NCBI RefSeq assembly: GCF_004331035.1
Contig: NZ_SJNT01000018.1
Coordinates: forward strand, 1-59,345
Direction: 5' to 3'
Source of the DNA: Acinetobacter sp. ANC 4910
GTDB taxonomy: Bacteria; Pseudomonadota; Gammaproteobacteria; Pseudomonadales; Moraxellaceae
DNA: 59,345 bases
The notes under the pieces were generated by a model. The model worked only from the letters and a program-made list of their open reading frames with translations, was not told the origin of the DNA and did not search any database. Numbering within the stretch: the stretch's first letter is position 1; the number at the start of each line of letters is the position of its first letter. Of the stretch, positions 37,991-48,044 are shown one piece after another. Position numbers and translations under genes: made by a program.

Positions 37991-38992
37991 ATGAAGCTGC
38001 TCCGCCTGAATGCTTTAGCGCCAGACTTTCAATTACCTAAAACCGCTGTGACGATTGGTAATTTTGATGGCGTCCATTTGGGACATCAAGCGATGATTCA
38101 GCAACTGAAACAGGTTGCTGCACAACAACAACTCAAATCGTTAGTCATGATTTTTGAGCCACAGCCTTTAGAGTTTTTTCAAGGTTATGAGGCTCCGCCA
38201 CGCATCAGTTCACTTCGCGAAAAAGTCGAATACTTAACTGAATTGGGCGTGGACTATATTGCCGTGGCCAAGTTTGACAATACCTTCCGCAGCTTAAGCG
38301 CAGAAGCATTTGCCAGTATTTTAAAAGACCAACTGAATGCACAAAGCCTGATATTGGGCGATGACTTTCACTTTGGCAAAAACCGTCAAGGCAACAGTGA
38401 ATTTCTGAAAAATTATGGTTTTGATGTTCATAATTTACAAACCATTGCACTTGAAGGTGAACGGGTCAGTTCAACCCGTATTCGTCAAACCCTCGCAGAA
38501 GGTAATTTAGCACTCGCAGCACAGTTATTAGGGCGACCTTATAGCATCACAGGTCGAGTGCAATATGGCGACCAAATTGGACGAACCCTAGATTTTCCAA
38601 CTATCAATGTACGCCTTAACCGTCATAAACCCTGTTTAAACGGCATTTATGGTGTCGATGTCATTTGTGAAACCACGTCGTTACAAGACAAAGTTGTGCA
38701 AGAGAATTCAGAACAAAAAGGAATTTTGGGTTATCAAGCAACAGCTTTGTTTGGTGCAGGGCATGTCGGAACACGACCTGCCATACAACAAGCGCATCCA
38801 GAATGGCGATTAGAAGTACATTTTCCCAATGTTTCTGCTAATCTGTATGGCTTGTTAATGCGGGTCACTTTCTTAAACTACCTACATGGTGAAAAGAACT
38901 ACCCTTCGCTGGAAGCACTTAAAGCGGGAATTGATGATGATGTGGTGAAACTACTAGAGTTTCGCCAAAACACCCCCACATTTCCCTTTTAA
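37991..38992 (+). CDS. ribF: Bifunctional riboflavin kinase/FAD synthetase
   Basis: 333 residues. The N-terminal FAD synthetase has VTIGNFDGVHLGHQAMI and GDDFHFGKNRQG; the C-terminal kinase has GRPYSITGRVQYGDQIGRTLDFPTINV and LNGIYGVDV. It makes FMN and FAD. It stands before ileS in the common proteobacterial order ribF-ileS-lspA-fkpB. Confidence 0.94.
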   Translation: MKLLRLNALAPDFQLPKTAVTIGNFDGVHLGHQAMIQQLKQVAAQQQLKSLVMIFEPQPLEFFQGYEAPPRISSLREKVEYLTELGVDYIAVAKFDNTFRSLSAEAFASILKDQLNAQSLILGDDFHFGKNRQGNSEFLKNYGFDVHNLQTIALEGERVSSTRIRQTLAEGNLALAAQLLGRPYSITGRVQYGDQIGRTLDFPTINVRLNRHKPCLNGIYGVDVICETTSLQDKVVQENSEQKGILGYQATALFGAGHVGTRPAIQQAHPEWRLEVHFPNVSANLYGLLMRVTFLNYLHGEKNYPSLEALKAGIDDDVVKLLEFRQNTPTFPF

Positions 38993-39056
38993 ATACCAAT
39001 CAATTTTATGTAAAACGCGTCAGCCGAGCCGCTGATTAAATTGGAAGACATCTTGC

Positions 39057-41903
39057 ATGAGCGATAAGCAAACTCCTGAAAATGCAGTGGATTATAAAGC
39101 CACACTAAACCTCCCAGGTACTGAATTTGCAATGAAAGCAAATCTTGCAGTACGTGAAGCAAAATGGTTAGAAGAGTGGTATGCCGACAACATTTATCAG
39201 CAGATTCGTGCGTCGCGTATTGGCAAGAAAAAATATGTCCTGCATGACGGCCCTCCGTATGCCAATGGTCAAATCCATTTAGGTCACGCGGTCAATAAAG
39301 TCTTAAAAGACATCATTATCAAAAGCCGTATCATGGATGGTTTTGATGCACCCTACGTGCCGGGTTGGGACTGTCACGGTCTGCCAATCGAATTAAAAGT
39401 GGAAGAAAAAGTCGGTAAAGTGGGCGTGAAGGTAGATGCTTCAACTTTCCGTAAAGCCTGCCGTGAATATGCCTACACCCAAGTTGAACTGCAAAAGAAA
39501 GACTTTGTGCGTATGGGCGTATTTGGCGATTGGGACAATCCTTACCTGACCATGAACTTCAAGCAGGAAGCGGACATCGTTCGTTCGCTGGGCGCAATTG
39601 CAAAAGCAGGTCATATTGAACCGGGCTTAAAACCTGTCAACTGGTGTTTGGACTGTGGTTCAGCTTTGGCTGAAGCCGAAGTGGAATACGAAGACAAAAA
39701 ATCGGATGCGATTGACGTGGGTTTCGGTGTTGTTGATTTGGCGGATCTTTCTGCCCGTTTAGGTATTGACGTTCAAGATACGACAGACATTGTGATCTGG
39801 ACCACCACCCCGTGGACTTTACCTGCGAACCAAGCAGTAGCTTTACACGCTGAACTTGAGTACCAATTGGTCAAAGCACGCGGTGAAGAAAAAGCAGAAC
39901 AAAACTTTATCTTGGCGAAAAACTTAGTTGAATCTGCCACTGAGCGTTATGGCTTTAACAGTGTTGAAGTATTGGCTGAATTCACTGGGAATAAACTTGA
40001 GCATTTAAGCTTACAACACCCACTCATCGCAGATCGCCACGTGCCTGTGATTTTAGGTGAACACGTGACTGCTGATAGCGGTACAGGCGCAGTCCACACT
40101 GCACCTGGCCATGGTGTAGACGACTATAAAGTTGGCTTACAGTACAACTTAAAAGTTGAAAACCCAGTGGGTGGCAACGGCGTCTACTTACCAACGTCTC
40201 CAATTTTTGCAGGCGAACATATTTATAAAGCCAACCCACAAATCATTGCCGCTTTAAGCGAAGCAGGCAAATTGTGGGCGCATAAACCAATCAAGCACAG
40301 CTACCCACACTGCTGGCGCCACAAAACGCCAATTATCTTCCGTGCCACACCACAGTGGTTTATCAGCATGGATGCACAAGGTCTACGTCAAAATGCTTTA
40401 AATGCAATTGAAAACGAGATCAGTTTTGTACCGGATTGGGGTAAAAACCGTATTCAAGCCATGATCGAAGGTCGCCCTGACTGGTGTATCTCACGTCAAC
40501 GTACTTGGGGTGTGCCAATCCCATTCTTCGTGCATAAAGACACCAATGCGCTCCATCCGCGTACAGCAGAGTTGATCGAAGAAGTTGCGAAACTGATCGA
40601 ACAAGAAGGCATTGACGCTTGGTATAACCGTGAAGCCAAAGATTTTATCGGGGACGAAGCAGAACAGTACAACTGTGTGCGTGACACTTTAGATGTGTGG
40701 TTCGACTCAGGCACAACGCACTATGCCGTGCTGCGTGAACGCGAAGAACTCACCGATCCTGCTGATTTATACCTTGAAGGTTCAGACCAGCACCGTGGTT
40801 GGTTCCAGTCTTCATTGCTCACTTCAATTGCGATTAATAAACGTGCACCGTACAAAGGCTTACTGACCCACGGCTTCGTGGTGGATGAAAAAGGCCGTAA
40901 GATGTCAAAATCTTTGGGCAACATCATCACTCCACAAGACATCATTAAAGATATGGGTGCAGATGGCTTACGTTTCTGGATTGCATCGGCTGATTACCGT
41001 TATGAAATGACCGCAGGTAAAGAAATCTTTAACCGTGCATCAGATGGCTATCGTCGTATCCGTAACACGTTGCGTTTCTTATTGGCGAACTTAAATGGTT
41101 TCACACTATCGACTGATGCCCTGCCTGTAGATCAATTGATCGCACTGGATCAATACATTTTACAGCGTGCAGCAGAGGTACAGAAAACCATTCAACAAGC
41201 CTATGAAGATATGAACTTCCATATCGTGGCAAATGCTTTGACCAACTTCTGTATCAACGACTTGGGTGGTTTCTACCTCGACATCATCAAAGACCGTCAG
41301 TACACCACTAAAGCAGATTCGCAAGCGCGCCATTCGGCTCAAACTGCGCTGTATCATTTGGTTCAAGCCTTTGTACGTTGGATGTCACCAATTTTAAGCT
41401 TTACCGCGCAAGAAGCATGGCCACTGATTCCAGAACAAACTGAGAAATATGTGTTCACTGCGGAATGGTATGACATTCCTATGTCATCGACTGCAAACTT
41501 GTTGTCAGAAGCAGACTGGCAAACCTTGATCACGATTAAATCTGCCGTGAACAAGCAGATTGAAGTTGCACGCAACGAAAAATTGGTGGGTTCAAATCTT
41601 TCTGCCAAAATCGAACTTTGGGCAAATGAAGAGTTGAAAGCGGTACTAGATCGCCTAGGTGATGAACTTCGCTTCGTACTGATTACTTCACAAGTACAGG
41701 TCTATGCCTTTGATGCAACTCAAGGTCAGGAAGCCGATCTAGCGGGTTTACGCGTGAAAGTCTCTGCTGCGGAAGGTGAAAAATGTGCGCGTTGCTGGCA
41801 TGTTCTACCAGATGTGAATACACATCACGAACATCCAGGGCTATGTGCACGTTGTATTATTAACCTCCCTACTGGTCAAGGCGAAGAGAGAAAATATGCC
41901 TAA
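39057..41903 (+). CDS. ileS: Isoleucyl-tRNA synthetase
   Basis: 948 residues, a usual length. The HIGH-type motif is in [14 protein letters not shown] (near residue 60-73) and KMSKS is in [14 protein letters not shown]. The CP1 editing domain with [10 protein letters not shown] lies between them, and a C-terminal zinc finger ([10 protein letters not shown]...GLCARC) closes the protein. It charges tRNA-Ile. It overlaps the lspA start by 8 bases. Confidence 0.97.
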   Translation: MSDKQTPENAVDYKATLNLPGTEFAMKANLAVREAKWLEEWYADNIYQQIRASRIGKKKYVLHDGPPYANGQIHLGHAVNKVLKDIIIKSRIMDGFDAPYVPGWDCHGLPIELKVEEKVGKVGVKVDASTFRKACREYAYTQVELQKKDFVRMGVFGDWDNPYLTMNFKQEADIVRSLGAIAKAGHIEPGLKPVNWCLDCGSALAEAEVEYEDKKSDAIDVGFGVVDLADLSARLGIDVQDTTDIVIWTTTPWTLPANQAVALHAELEYQLVKARGEEKAEQNFILAKNLVESATERYGFNSVEVLAEFTGNKLEHLSLQHPLIADRHVPVILGEHVTADSGTGAVHTAPGHGVDDYKVGLQYNLKVENPVGGNGVYLPTSPIFAGEHIYKANPQIIAALSEAGKLWAHKPIKHSYPHCWRHKTPIIFRATPQWFISMDAQGLRQNALNAIENEISFVPDWGKNRIQAMIEGRPDWCISRQRTWGVPIPFFVHKDTNALHPRTAELIEEVAKLIEQEGIDAWYNREAKDFIGDEAEQYNCVRDTLDVWFDSGTTHYAVLREREELTDPADLYLEGSDQHRGWFQSSLLTSIAINKRAPYKGLLTHGFVVDEKGRKMSKSLGNIITPQDIIKDMGADGLRFWIASADYRYEMTAGKEIFNRASDGYRRIRNTLRFLLANLNGFTLSTDALPVDQLIALDQYILQRAAEVQKTIQQAYEDMNFHIVANALTNFCINDLGGFYLDIIKDRQYTTKADSQARHSAQTALYHLVQAFVRWMSPILSFTAQEAWPLIPEQTEKYVFTAEWYDIPMSSTANLLSEADWQTLITIKSAVNKQIEVARNEKLVGSNLSAKIELWANEELKAVLDRLGDELRFVLITSQVQVYAFDATQGQEADLAGLRVKVSAAEGEKCARCWHVLPDVNTHHEHPGLCARCIINLPTGQGEERKYA

Positions 41904-42438
41904 TCCACAACAGAAAGCGGGCCTGTTTCAATTTTACCCACACAATTTACTGTGGGTAGGATTATCTATTTTGGCGATTGTTCTAGATCAATGGACCAAA
42001 TGGATTGCGTCTACGCACCTGAATTATGCAGATCCGGTACCTGTACTGCCTTTTTTAAATTGGACCTTGTTACATAACTATGGCGCAGCCTTTAGTTTCT
42101 TGTCCGATGCAGGCGGTTGGCAACGTTATTTCTTTACCTCACTTGCAGCCTTGGTTTCAGTGATTTTCGTGTTTTGGCTGATGCGCATGCCAAAACACAT
42201 CACGATTTTACCCATGGCAATTGCCCTGATTTTAGGCGGTGCAGTAGGAAATTTAATTGATCGCGTCACCTTGGGTTATGTGGTCGATTTTATTCATGTC
42301 TATTACAACAATAGCCACTTCCCTGCATTTAACCTTGCCGACAGTGCCATTACCTTGGGCACCATTCTGCTGCTTATAGATACGTTTTTCTTAGAAAAAC
42401 ATCGAATTCAACGTGCGGATATGCAACACCATGAATGA
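41896..42438 (+). CDS. lspA: Prolipoprotein signal peptidase (signal peptidase II)
   Basis: 180 residues from the ATG at 41896, which has GAGAG upstream inside ileS. Four membrane helices; the catalytic aspartates lie in VDFIHVYY and [20 protein letters not shown] is the conserved loop. It matures the lipoproteins of the cell, including Wza and both SsuA proteins here. It overlaps the fkpB start. Confidence 0.95.
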   Translation: MPNPQQKAGLFQFYPHNLLWVGLSILAIVLDQWTKWIASTHLNYADPVPVLPFLNWTLLHNYGAAFSFLSDAGGWQRYFFTSLAALVSVIFVFWLMRMPKHITILPMAIALILGGAVGNLIDRVTLGYVVDFIHVYYNNSHFPAFNLADSAITLGTILLLIDTFFLEKHRIQRADMQHHE

Positions 42439-42913
42439 AATTATTAATCCAAATGAAGAAACCCGTATTGAACACGGTTCAAAAGTCGATCTTCATTTTT
42501 CTGTTGCCATTGAAAATGGCGTAGAAATTGACAATACCCGTAGCCGTGCTGAACCGGTCAGCTTGGTGATGGGCGATGGCAGTTTACTCCCAGGTTTTGA
42601 AAAATCCCTATTTGGTCTACGTGCAGGTGACCGTCGTACCGTCAGCCTTCCACCAGAAGATGCTTTTGGGCCATGGAACCCTGAAAATGTGCAAACATTT
42701 GATACGGTGAAATTCGAGCAACGTCCTATTGAAGGACACATGATCGAGTTTGAAGATAAAGCCAAGCAAAGCCTGTATGGCGTGGTCAAAACTGTCGGTG
42801 ATGATATTACTGAAGTGGATTTTAACCATCCATTGGCAGGTAAAAACATTACTTTTGAAGTGGAAATCTTCAAAGTGACTCCTGCGGGTCAACAAGGCGT
42901 GAAATTCATGTAA
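42431..42913 (+). CDS. fkpB: FKBP-type peptidyl-prolyl isomerase (SlpA/FkpB)
   Basis: 160 residues from the ATG at 42431. VDLHFSVAIENGVEIDNTRSR, LVMGDGSLLPGFEKSLFGL and SLPPEDAFGPWNPENV are typical of the SlyD/FkpB group with an inserted flap domain. It has no signal peptide, so it is cytoplasmic. It overlaps lspA by 8 bases and ends the ribF-ileS-lspA-fkpB unit. Confidence 0.92.
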   Translation: MNEIINPNEETRIEHGSKVDLHFSVAIENGVEIDNTRSRAEPVSLVMGDGSLLPGFEKSLFGLRAGDRRTVSLPPEDAFGPWNPENVQTFDTVKFEQRPIEGHMIEFEDKAKQSLYGVVKTVGDDITEVDFNHPLAGKNITFEVEIFKVTPAGQQGVKFM

Positions 42914-42932
42914 AAGCCTGCTTTTACAACAT

Positions 42933-42964
42933 AAAAAACCCTTCAACTGTGAAGGGTTTTTTTA
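42933..42964. terminator. Bidirectional terminator after fkpB
   Basis: Stem AAAAAACCCTTC / GAAGGGTTTTTT with a 6-base loop, between convergent genes. Confidence 0.85.
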
Positions 42965-42978
42965 TGCCGTACAGAAAA

Positions 42979-44127
42979 CTAAAGATATTTTAATAATCGA
43001 ATCTGCTTATTCTGATGCTTAAATTGAGAAAACCACAGCATCAAAGGATAAAGTACGATGCACAGGATAATCGCAATCCACCAAAGCGTGGATACCTGAT
43101 TTACCCCAAAGTAGTCACCATGATTCTGTCCCCAAAGCGCCACGGCAAATAGATACAGCAGCTTTAAAACAAATAAATGCACAATATAAAAGAACATCGG
43201 TACTGAGCCATAAATAATTAAGGGACGTACCCATGCCCGCTGTTGCACTTTTTCCAATACCACAAGCAGTAACAACCCCAACCCAACATTCCATAAAATA
43301 AATAATAAGGATGGCGGATACTTGGTCAGATTAAAAAAGCTCATCAAGGTTTGCAGTGGCGTCGACATTTCTAACCATGCACTATCACCATAAAAATTTA
43401 ACATTCGGAGTATCAGAAACACGGTGATACTGCCACAGCCAAATACCCATAAATATGTACTTCTTCGTTGTGGCGTCATCTGCGCTTGAAAAACAGTTGC
43501 CCCAATACTATAACCCAGCAAAATTACTCCAAGCCAAGGCAGTACAGGATAAGACGTTCGTAGTTTGAGGAATTCCCCCCATTCGATCCAACCACGCTCA
43601 TGTAAAATCAACCAGATCGGCTGTAAAATTGGCATTTGTTGTAAGGAAACCTGATCCAACAGGTTATGCCCAAAAATAATCAATACAGCAATCAACCATA
43701 GAATTCTCTGTGGCAACCCAATCAGCAGCGCCAAAACAATCATGCTGATACCAATGGCCCAAATCACTTGCAGATAAATCACTTGCGGTGGGAAATGTCC
43801 TGTCCATGCAAAATTAATCACCAACAACTCGAGTATCACTAAAAATAAACCACGTTTAAGCAAAAACTCGCGCGTCATGCTCAAACTGTTGTGTTTAGCT
43901 TGGTATAAATACGCCGATAATCCCGTCAAAACCACAAAAACTGGAGCACACAAATGTGCCAAAATTCGGCTGAAGAACAAACTGGCTTCCGTTTCCTCAA
44001 TACGCATGGGGTCGGGAACTTGATGATGTAAATAAAAGGTTTCACGGACATGGTCGACCATCATAATTAAAATGACTAGACCACGAAGTGCATCAATCGC
44101 CTGTAGGCGTTGAGAAAGTGCAGACAT
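42979..44127 (-). CDS. DUF1624/HGSNAT-like membrane acyltransferase
   Basis: 382 residues with about ten hydrophobic helices. The N-terminal RLQAIDALRGLVILIMMVDHVRE carries the R-G...DH signature of the heparan-alpha-glucosaminide N-acetyltransferase-like family, in which the His is proposed to take the acetyl group across the membrane. The bacterial substrate is unknown. A late PSLLFILWNVGLGLLLL and PMFFYIVHLFVLK support the same family. It is convergent with fkpB. Confidence 0.78.
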   Translation of the reverse strand: MSALSQRLQAIDALRGLVILIMMVDHVRETFYLHHQVPDPMRIEETEASLFFSRILAHLCAPVFVVLTGLSAYLYQAKHNSLSMTREFLLKRGLFLVILELLVINFAWTGHFPPQVIYLQVIWAIGISMIVLALLIGLPQRILWLIAVLIIFGHNLLDQVSLQQMPILQPIWLILHERGWIEWGEFLKLRTSYPVLPWLGVILLGYSIGATVFQAQMTPQRRSTYLWVFGCGSITVFLILRMLNFYGDSAWLEMSTPLQTLMSFFNLTKYPPSLLFILWNVGLGLLLLVVLEKVQQRAWVRPLIIYGSVPMFFYIVHLFVLKLLYLFAVALWGQNHGDYFGVNQVSTLWWIAIILCIVLYPLMLWFSQFKHQNKQIRLLKYL

Positions 44128-44248
44128 GATGAAATAAATAGATATGTTATAATATTACATATACTATGCGTTTTTGAACCCAAAAGAAACCTCAAAAGCC
44201 CAACTGAGTGGGCCACGAGTTTTAAAATTGACTAGGCAAAAATACGGT

Positions 44249-44536
44249 TTATGGACGAATTTCTTTGAGTTCGCGACGAATGAAGTGTTGAATCATTTCC
44301 CGATAAATCTGTTCAATTAAATCAGGATCGGTACCTTGTTCTGTCGCCTGTTTTCGAACTTTGGCAATTACCTGTTCTACCCGTTCTGGAGACTGCACTT
44401 CATGTTCAGTGCGCTTAAAACGCACTGCTTGATCGACATAAAACTGTCGGGTGGTAATGAGCTCAATCAACTGCTGATCAATCCCATCAATTTTATCTCG
44501 AACTTGCTCGAGCGACTCACATTTCTCTTTCTGCAT
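44249..44536 (-). CDS. Monofunctional chorismate mutase (AroQ type)
   Basis: 95 residues, all-helical. LEQVRDKIDGIDQQLIELITTRQFYVDQAVRFKR and the later PERVEQVIAKVRKQA...GTDPDLIEQIYREMIQHFIRREL match the AroQ/PchB chorismate mutase fold. A PchB-like isochorismate pyruvate-lyase is an alternative. The start lies inside the 3' end of the upstream gene (20-base overlap), so the two are coupled. Confidence 0.85.
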   Translation of the reverse strand: MQKEKCESLEQVRDKIDGIDQQLIELITTRQFYVDQAVRFKRTEHEVQSPERVEQVIAKVRKQATEQGTDPDLIEQIYREMIQHFIRRELKEIRP

Positions 44537-45860
44537 TGGTTTTATCTTCTGGTGTTAAGTTGGAGTGATCCGCTTCGTTTTCAATTTTATATTTTTCTTC
44601 TAACACATTACTGAAAATACTTTCAATCATCCAGACTCGATATAAGCTATTAAAGGTATAACGTTGTCCATCAAGACGTAATTCGAGCACTGGAAAATCA
44701 GGTTGTGACTTCATTTCACACAATACATCATTTTCTTTCAGTTTGGCTTGAATATCCTCTTGTTTCACATCCTGCAACTCTAGTTCCAACTCACGTTGCA
44801 ATTCTTGATAATGTGCCTTAAACGATAAATCTTTGCCTTGGGTCCATACCGCTTGCAAAATACGGTGCATGGCTGCAATCCGCTGCGCTTCAGGCACGCT
44901 ATAATACAATTGTGCCATCGCATAAGTGGCTTCTTTAGTCGGACGACAAAATGGGGTAAATGCCACTTCAGTTCGTTTAGATAAACGGGTTGCCAAACTC
45001 CAGTCAAACCAATCTCGCCCATGATAACTCAGTGGGTATACGGTTAACTGAATATTATAATAATCTGCCAATTCCTCTTTAATATAGGCCAATAACAGCC
45101 ATGAAACTGGGTCTTCTAGCGCAATATATAAATCTAACTTTGGATCAAGTGCTTGAATTTCATTTAGTTCTTCTGCATCACTAATTAAATGCTCGCGCCA
45201 TTCAATATGATTGATGAGGAATATCGGATTGCCTGTCAGTAATTTTTGTTGTTTTAAACGGCGGGTTAAACGCAGTAAATCATCGACAGCATGATATTTA
45301 CGGTCAGAAAATTCAAAATAACTCGCAAGAATAGCATCATCATTAAATATCCGTTCAGGAAACTGCTGTTCCTGATGATGTTTACTCGCCATGGCATACA
45401 AAGTTCGTAATTTGCCATACTGCTTCTGCCACAGCATATGAAATACATCTTCCAGCAAATACAGAAAGTCCTGACCTTGCAATGGGGTATTTCTTAAAAT
45501 GGTCTCCGCTTGTACCAAGGCTTCTTGTGGTGGCTGTTCAGGGGTTTCGTGGAAACTGAAGCGATGTTGTTTAGAGAGAATCTGTGCATCGTTCAGGCAA
45601 TAGTGTTGCCATTCTTGCGCTGACATCTGATTCGGTGGCTCGGGAGCTTGACTGGAAATAATCACTTTGAGAGGTTTGAGTTCATCACTCAAAATTTCTT
45701 CTAATTGTGGCAACTGCTGCACAGCCAAATAACTATAAACATCGTCTAAACGTAAATGAATATTGAGCCCATGCTCCGTAGGCAATACCTCTTGACGAGT
45801 TGGCTTTTGATAAAACCATCTCGATCGGATCGGATCGAACCAACGGCGTAACAGTGACAT
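44517..45860 (-). CDS. Protein with two DsbA/HCCA-isomerase-like thioredoxin domains lacking CxxC
   Basis: 447 residues with no signal peptide. Two related blocks are visible: LNIHLRLDDVYSYLAVQQLPQL at about 32-53 and LDLYIALEDPVSWLLLAYIKEEL near 247-269. Each resembles the start of a DsbA or 2-hydroxychromene-2-carboxylate isomerase domain. There is no CxxC pair in the protein (its few cysteines are isolated), so a redox role is unlikely. A C-terminal tail (PEDKTNAERE) is acidic. Its function is unknown; it overlaps and probably couples with chorismate mutase. Confidence 0.65.
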   Translation of the reverse strand: MSLLRRWFDPIRSRWFYQKPTRQEVLPTEHGLNIHLRLDDVYSYLAVQQLPQLEEILSDELKPLKVIISSQAPEPPNQMSAQEWQHYCLNDAQILSKQHRFSFHETPEQPPQEALVQAETILRNTPLQGQDFLYLLEDVFHMLWQKQYGKLRTLYAMASKHHQEQQFPERIFNDDAILASYFEFSDRKYHAVDDLLRLTRRLKQQKLLTGNPIFLINHIEWREHLISDAEELNEIQALDPKLDLYIALEDPVSWLLLAYIKEELADYYNIQLTVYPLSYHGRDWFDWSLATRLSKRTEVAFTPFCRPTKEATYAMAQLYYSVPEAQRIAAMHRILQAVWTQGKDLSFKAHYQELQRELELELQDVKQEDIQAKLKENDVLCEMKSQPDFPVLELRLDGQRYTFNSLYRVWMIESIFSNVLEEKYKIENEADHSNLTPEDKTNAEREM

Positions 45861-46009
45861 GAATTGCCTCTAATGTAGAAAGAGCGGGTAATGTTGTTTT
45901 GAACCCGCAGAAAATGACCAATACGATGAACAGAATGTCTTAAAATACAATAAGTCTTGAGCAAAACGTAACATAATTCAAGACAAAATGTTCAATCCTT
46001 CCCGATCGG

Positions 46010-47695
46010 TTACAGCTCTAAGTTTAAATCAGTCACTGCACCCTTTTCGGCTCCGGTGGTCAGTTTAGCAAACTTCGCCAGCGCACCGTGGGTATAATTT
46101 GGTTTTGGCTTGACCCAACGGTTTTGACGTGCGGCAATTTCCTGTTCAGAAACATGCCATGTCATTTCCCGTGTTTCGGCATTAATCGAGATACGATCTC
46201 CGTTTTGAACCAAACCAATTGGCCCACCTTCATAGGCTTCAGGGGTCACATGCCCAATCACAAAGCCATGACTACCGCCAGAGAAACGACCATCGGTGAT
46301 GAGTGCCACAGATTTGCCCAAACCTTTACCAATGATCGCTGAGGTCGGTTTCAGCATTTCTGGCATGCCCGGACCCCCTTTAGGCCCTTCGCCACGAATC
46401 ACCACCACCTCACCCGCTTGAACTTCGCCATCTAAAATCCCACGCATTGCGCCAATTTCACCTTCAAAGACTCGCGCAGGCCCTTCGAAATACAGGCCTT
46501 CTTTACCCGTGATTTTAGCCACGGCACCCGTTGGAGACAAATTACCTTTGAGCACCACCAAGTGAGAGTCTTTTTTAATTGGGGCATCAAACGGTAAAAT
46601 AATCTGTTGACCTTCAGGGTAGTCTTCAACCTCGGCTAAATTTTCCGCCAAGGTCTTTCCTGTCACAGTTAGACATGAACCATCGAGCATGCCAGCATCC
46701 AACATCCGCTTCATCAGTGGTTGAATACCTCCAATCGCAATCAGCTCAGACATCAGATATTTGCCAGATGGACGTACATCGGCCACTACAGGAATATCTT
46801 GCCCGATACGGACAAAATCATCCAAACTCAGTTCAACTCCAGCGGTATGTGCCATTGCCAGTAAGTGCAGCACCCCATTGGTCGAACCACCCAAGGCAAT
46901 CAGCACTTTAATTGAATTTTCAAATGCAGCTTTGGTCATAATATCGCGCGGCTTCAGGTCTAAGCGCAGCAAATTCATCACCGCTTCGCCTGCTTTTTGA
47001 CAGTCGATCCGTTTGTCATCAGAAACCGCTTCTTGGGCAGATGAACCCGGTAAACTCATACCCAAGGCTTCAATCGCAGAGGCCATCGAGTTTGCAGTGT
47101 ACATGCCGCCACAGGAACCCGGTCCTGGCAGGGCCACTTCTTCAATCTGTTTGACTTGAATAGCGCTGATTTCACCTTTGGCATGCTGACCTACGGCTTC
47201 AAAGACTGAAATCATATCGGTGTGCCCTGCACCCGGTTTAATGGTTCCGCCATAAACAAACAAACCCGGACGGTTCAAACGCGCCAAACCCATGATACAA
47301 CCCGGCATATTTTTGTCACAGCCACCAATCGCAATCACGCCATCATAGGCCTGACAGCCCACCACAGCTTCTATCGAGTCTGCAATAATTTCACGGCTCA
47401 GCAATGAATACTTCATACCTTCGGTACCATTCGAAATGCCATCTGAAATGGTGATGGTATTAAAAATAATGCCTTTTCCGCCTGCCTGATTGACCCCTTT
47501 TTCAGCTTCACGCGCCAAACCATCGATGTGCATATTACACGGCGTAACATTGGCCCAAGTAGACGCAATACCAACAAAGGGACGAGTAAAGTCAGAATCT
47601 TTAAAGCCTGTGGCACGCATCATGGAACGTGCAGGCGCATTTTCGATGCCTTCATAAACGGGGGCTGAATGTTCGCGGATATTGTCTTTACTCAT
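46010..47695 (-). CDS. ilvD: Dihydroxy-acid dehydratase, short form
   Basis: 561 residues of the IlvD/Edd family. Iron-sulfur ligand regions are GCDKNMPGC near 125 and [22 protein letters not shown] near 200; the C-terminal [19 protein letters not shown] holds the catalytic Ser. The length and CGGMYTANS form match the short dihydroxy-acid dehydratases of Gram-positives and archaea. It acts in branched-chain amino acid synthesis. A second, longer ilvD lies upstream; sugar-acid dehydration cannot be excluded. Confidence 0.88.
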   Translation of the reverse strand: MSKDNIREHSAPVYEGIENAPARSMMRATGFKDSDFTRPFVGIASTWANVTPCNMHIDGLAREAEKGVNQAGGKGIIFNTITISDGISNGTEGMKYSLLSREIIADSIEAVVGCQAYDGVIAIGGCDKNMPGCIMGLARLNRPGLFVYGGTIKPGAGHTDMISVFEAVGQHAKGEISAIQVKQIEEVALPGPGSCGGMYTANSMASAIEALGMSLPGSSAQEAVSDDKRIDCQKAGEAVMNLLRLDLKPRDIMTKAAFENSIKVLIALGGSTNGVLHLLAMAHTAGVELSLDDFVRIGQDIPVVADVRPSGKYLMSELIAIGGIQPLMKRMLDAGMLDGSCLTVTGKTLAENLAEVEDYPEGQQIILPFDAPIKKDSHLVVLKGNLSPTGAVAKITGKEGLYFEGPARVFEGEIGAMRGILDGEVQAGEVVVIRGEGPKGGPGMPEMLKPTSAIIGKGLGKSVALITDGRFSGGSHGFVIGHVTPEAYEGGPIGLVQNGDRISINAETREMTWHVSEQEIAARQNRWVKPKPNYTHGALAKFAKLTTGAEKGAVTDLNLEL

Positions 47696-48044
47696 TGTAT
47701 TTGTCCTTGGCGATGGCTGCGTATTGCTCTACAGTCTTGGCAATTTTTCTGTTTTTATTGTATAGAAAGCAAACTACACATGAAAGCGACTCGCTGGGTA
47801 TTACATGAGCCCATTTATTGTTTTTCTACCCAAGTCAGGTCACATGATGAAGCGACATGGATGTCGCTGTTTCACTGTATGGCAGGGAAACAAAGGTGTT
47901 TTGTTACTTTTGTGCCATCAAAAGTAAAACCTCGTCTACGTAATAACAGTGCAAACCGTACTGTAAAATGTGATCGTGACATTTTCTAGCAACATAAAAA
48001 AGCACCCCATTTGGAGTGCTTTTTTCAATCGGTAAAACTACACA
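47696..48044. other. Intergenic stretch between the two ilvD genes
   Basis: 349 bases. It holds the terminator of the longer ilvD at 47996-48026 and presumably the promoter of the shorter one. A plus-strand open frame (47669-47989) has no ribosome site or recognisable protein character and is not called. Confidence 0.6.
47996..48026 (-). terminator. Intrinsic terminator after the long ilvD
   Basis: Stem AAAAAAGCACTCC / GGGGTGCTTTTTT on the minus strand (one wobble), 18 bases past the stop. Confidence 0.8.

Noticed and set aside
47669..47989. 106-codon plus-strand open frame over the ilvD start
   Set aside because: No ribosome site, odd composition rich in Cys/Trp/His, and half of it is antisense to ilvD.
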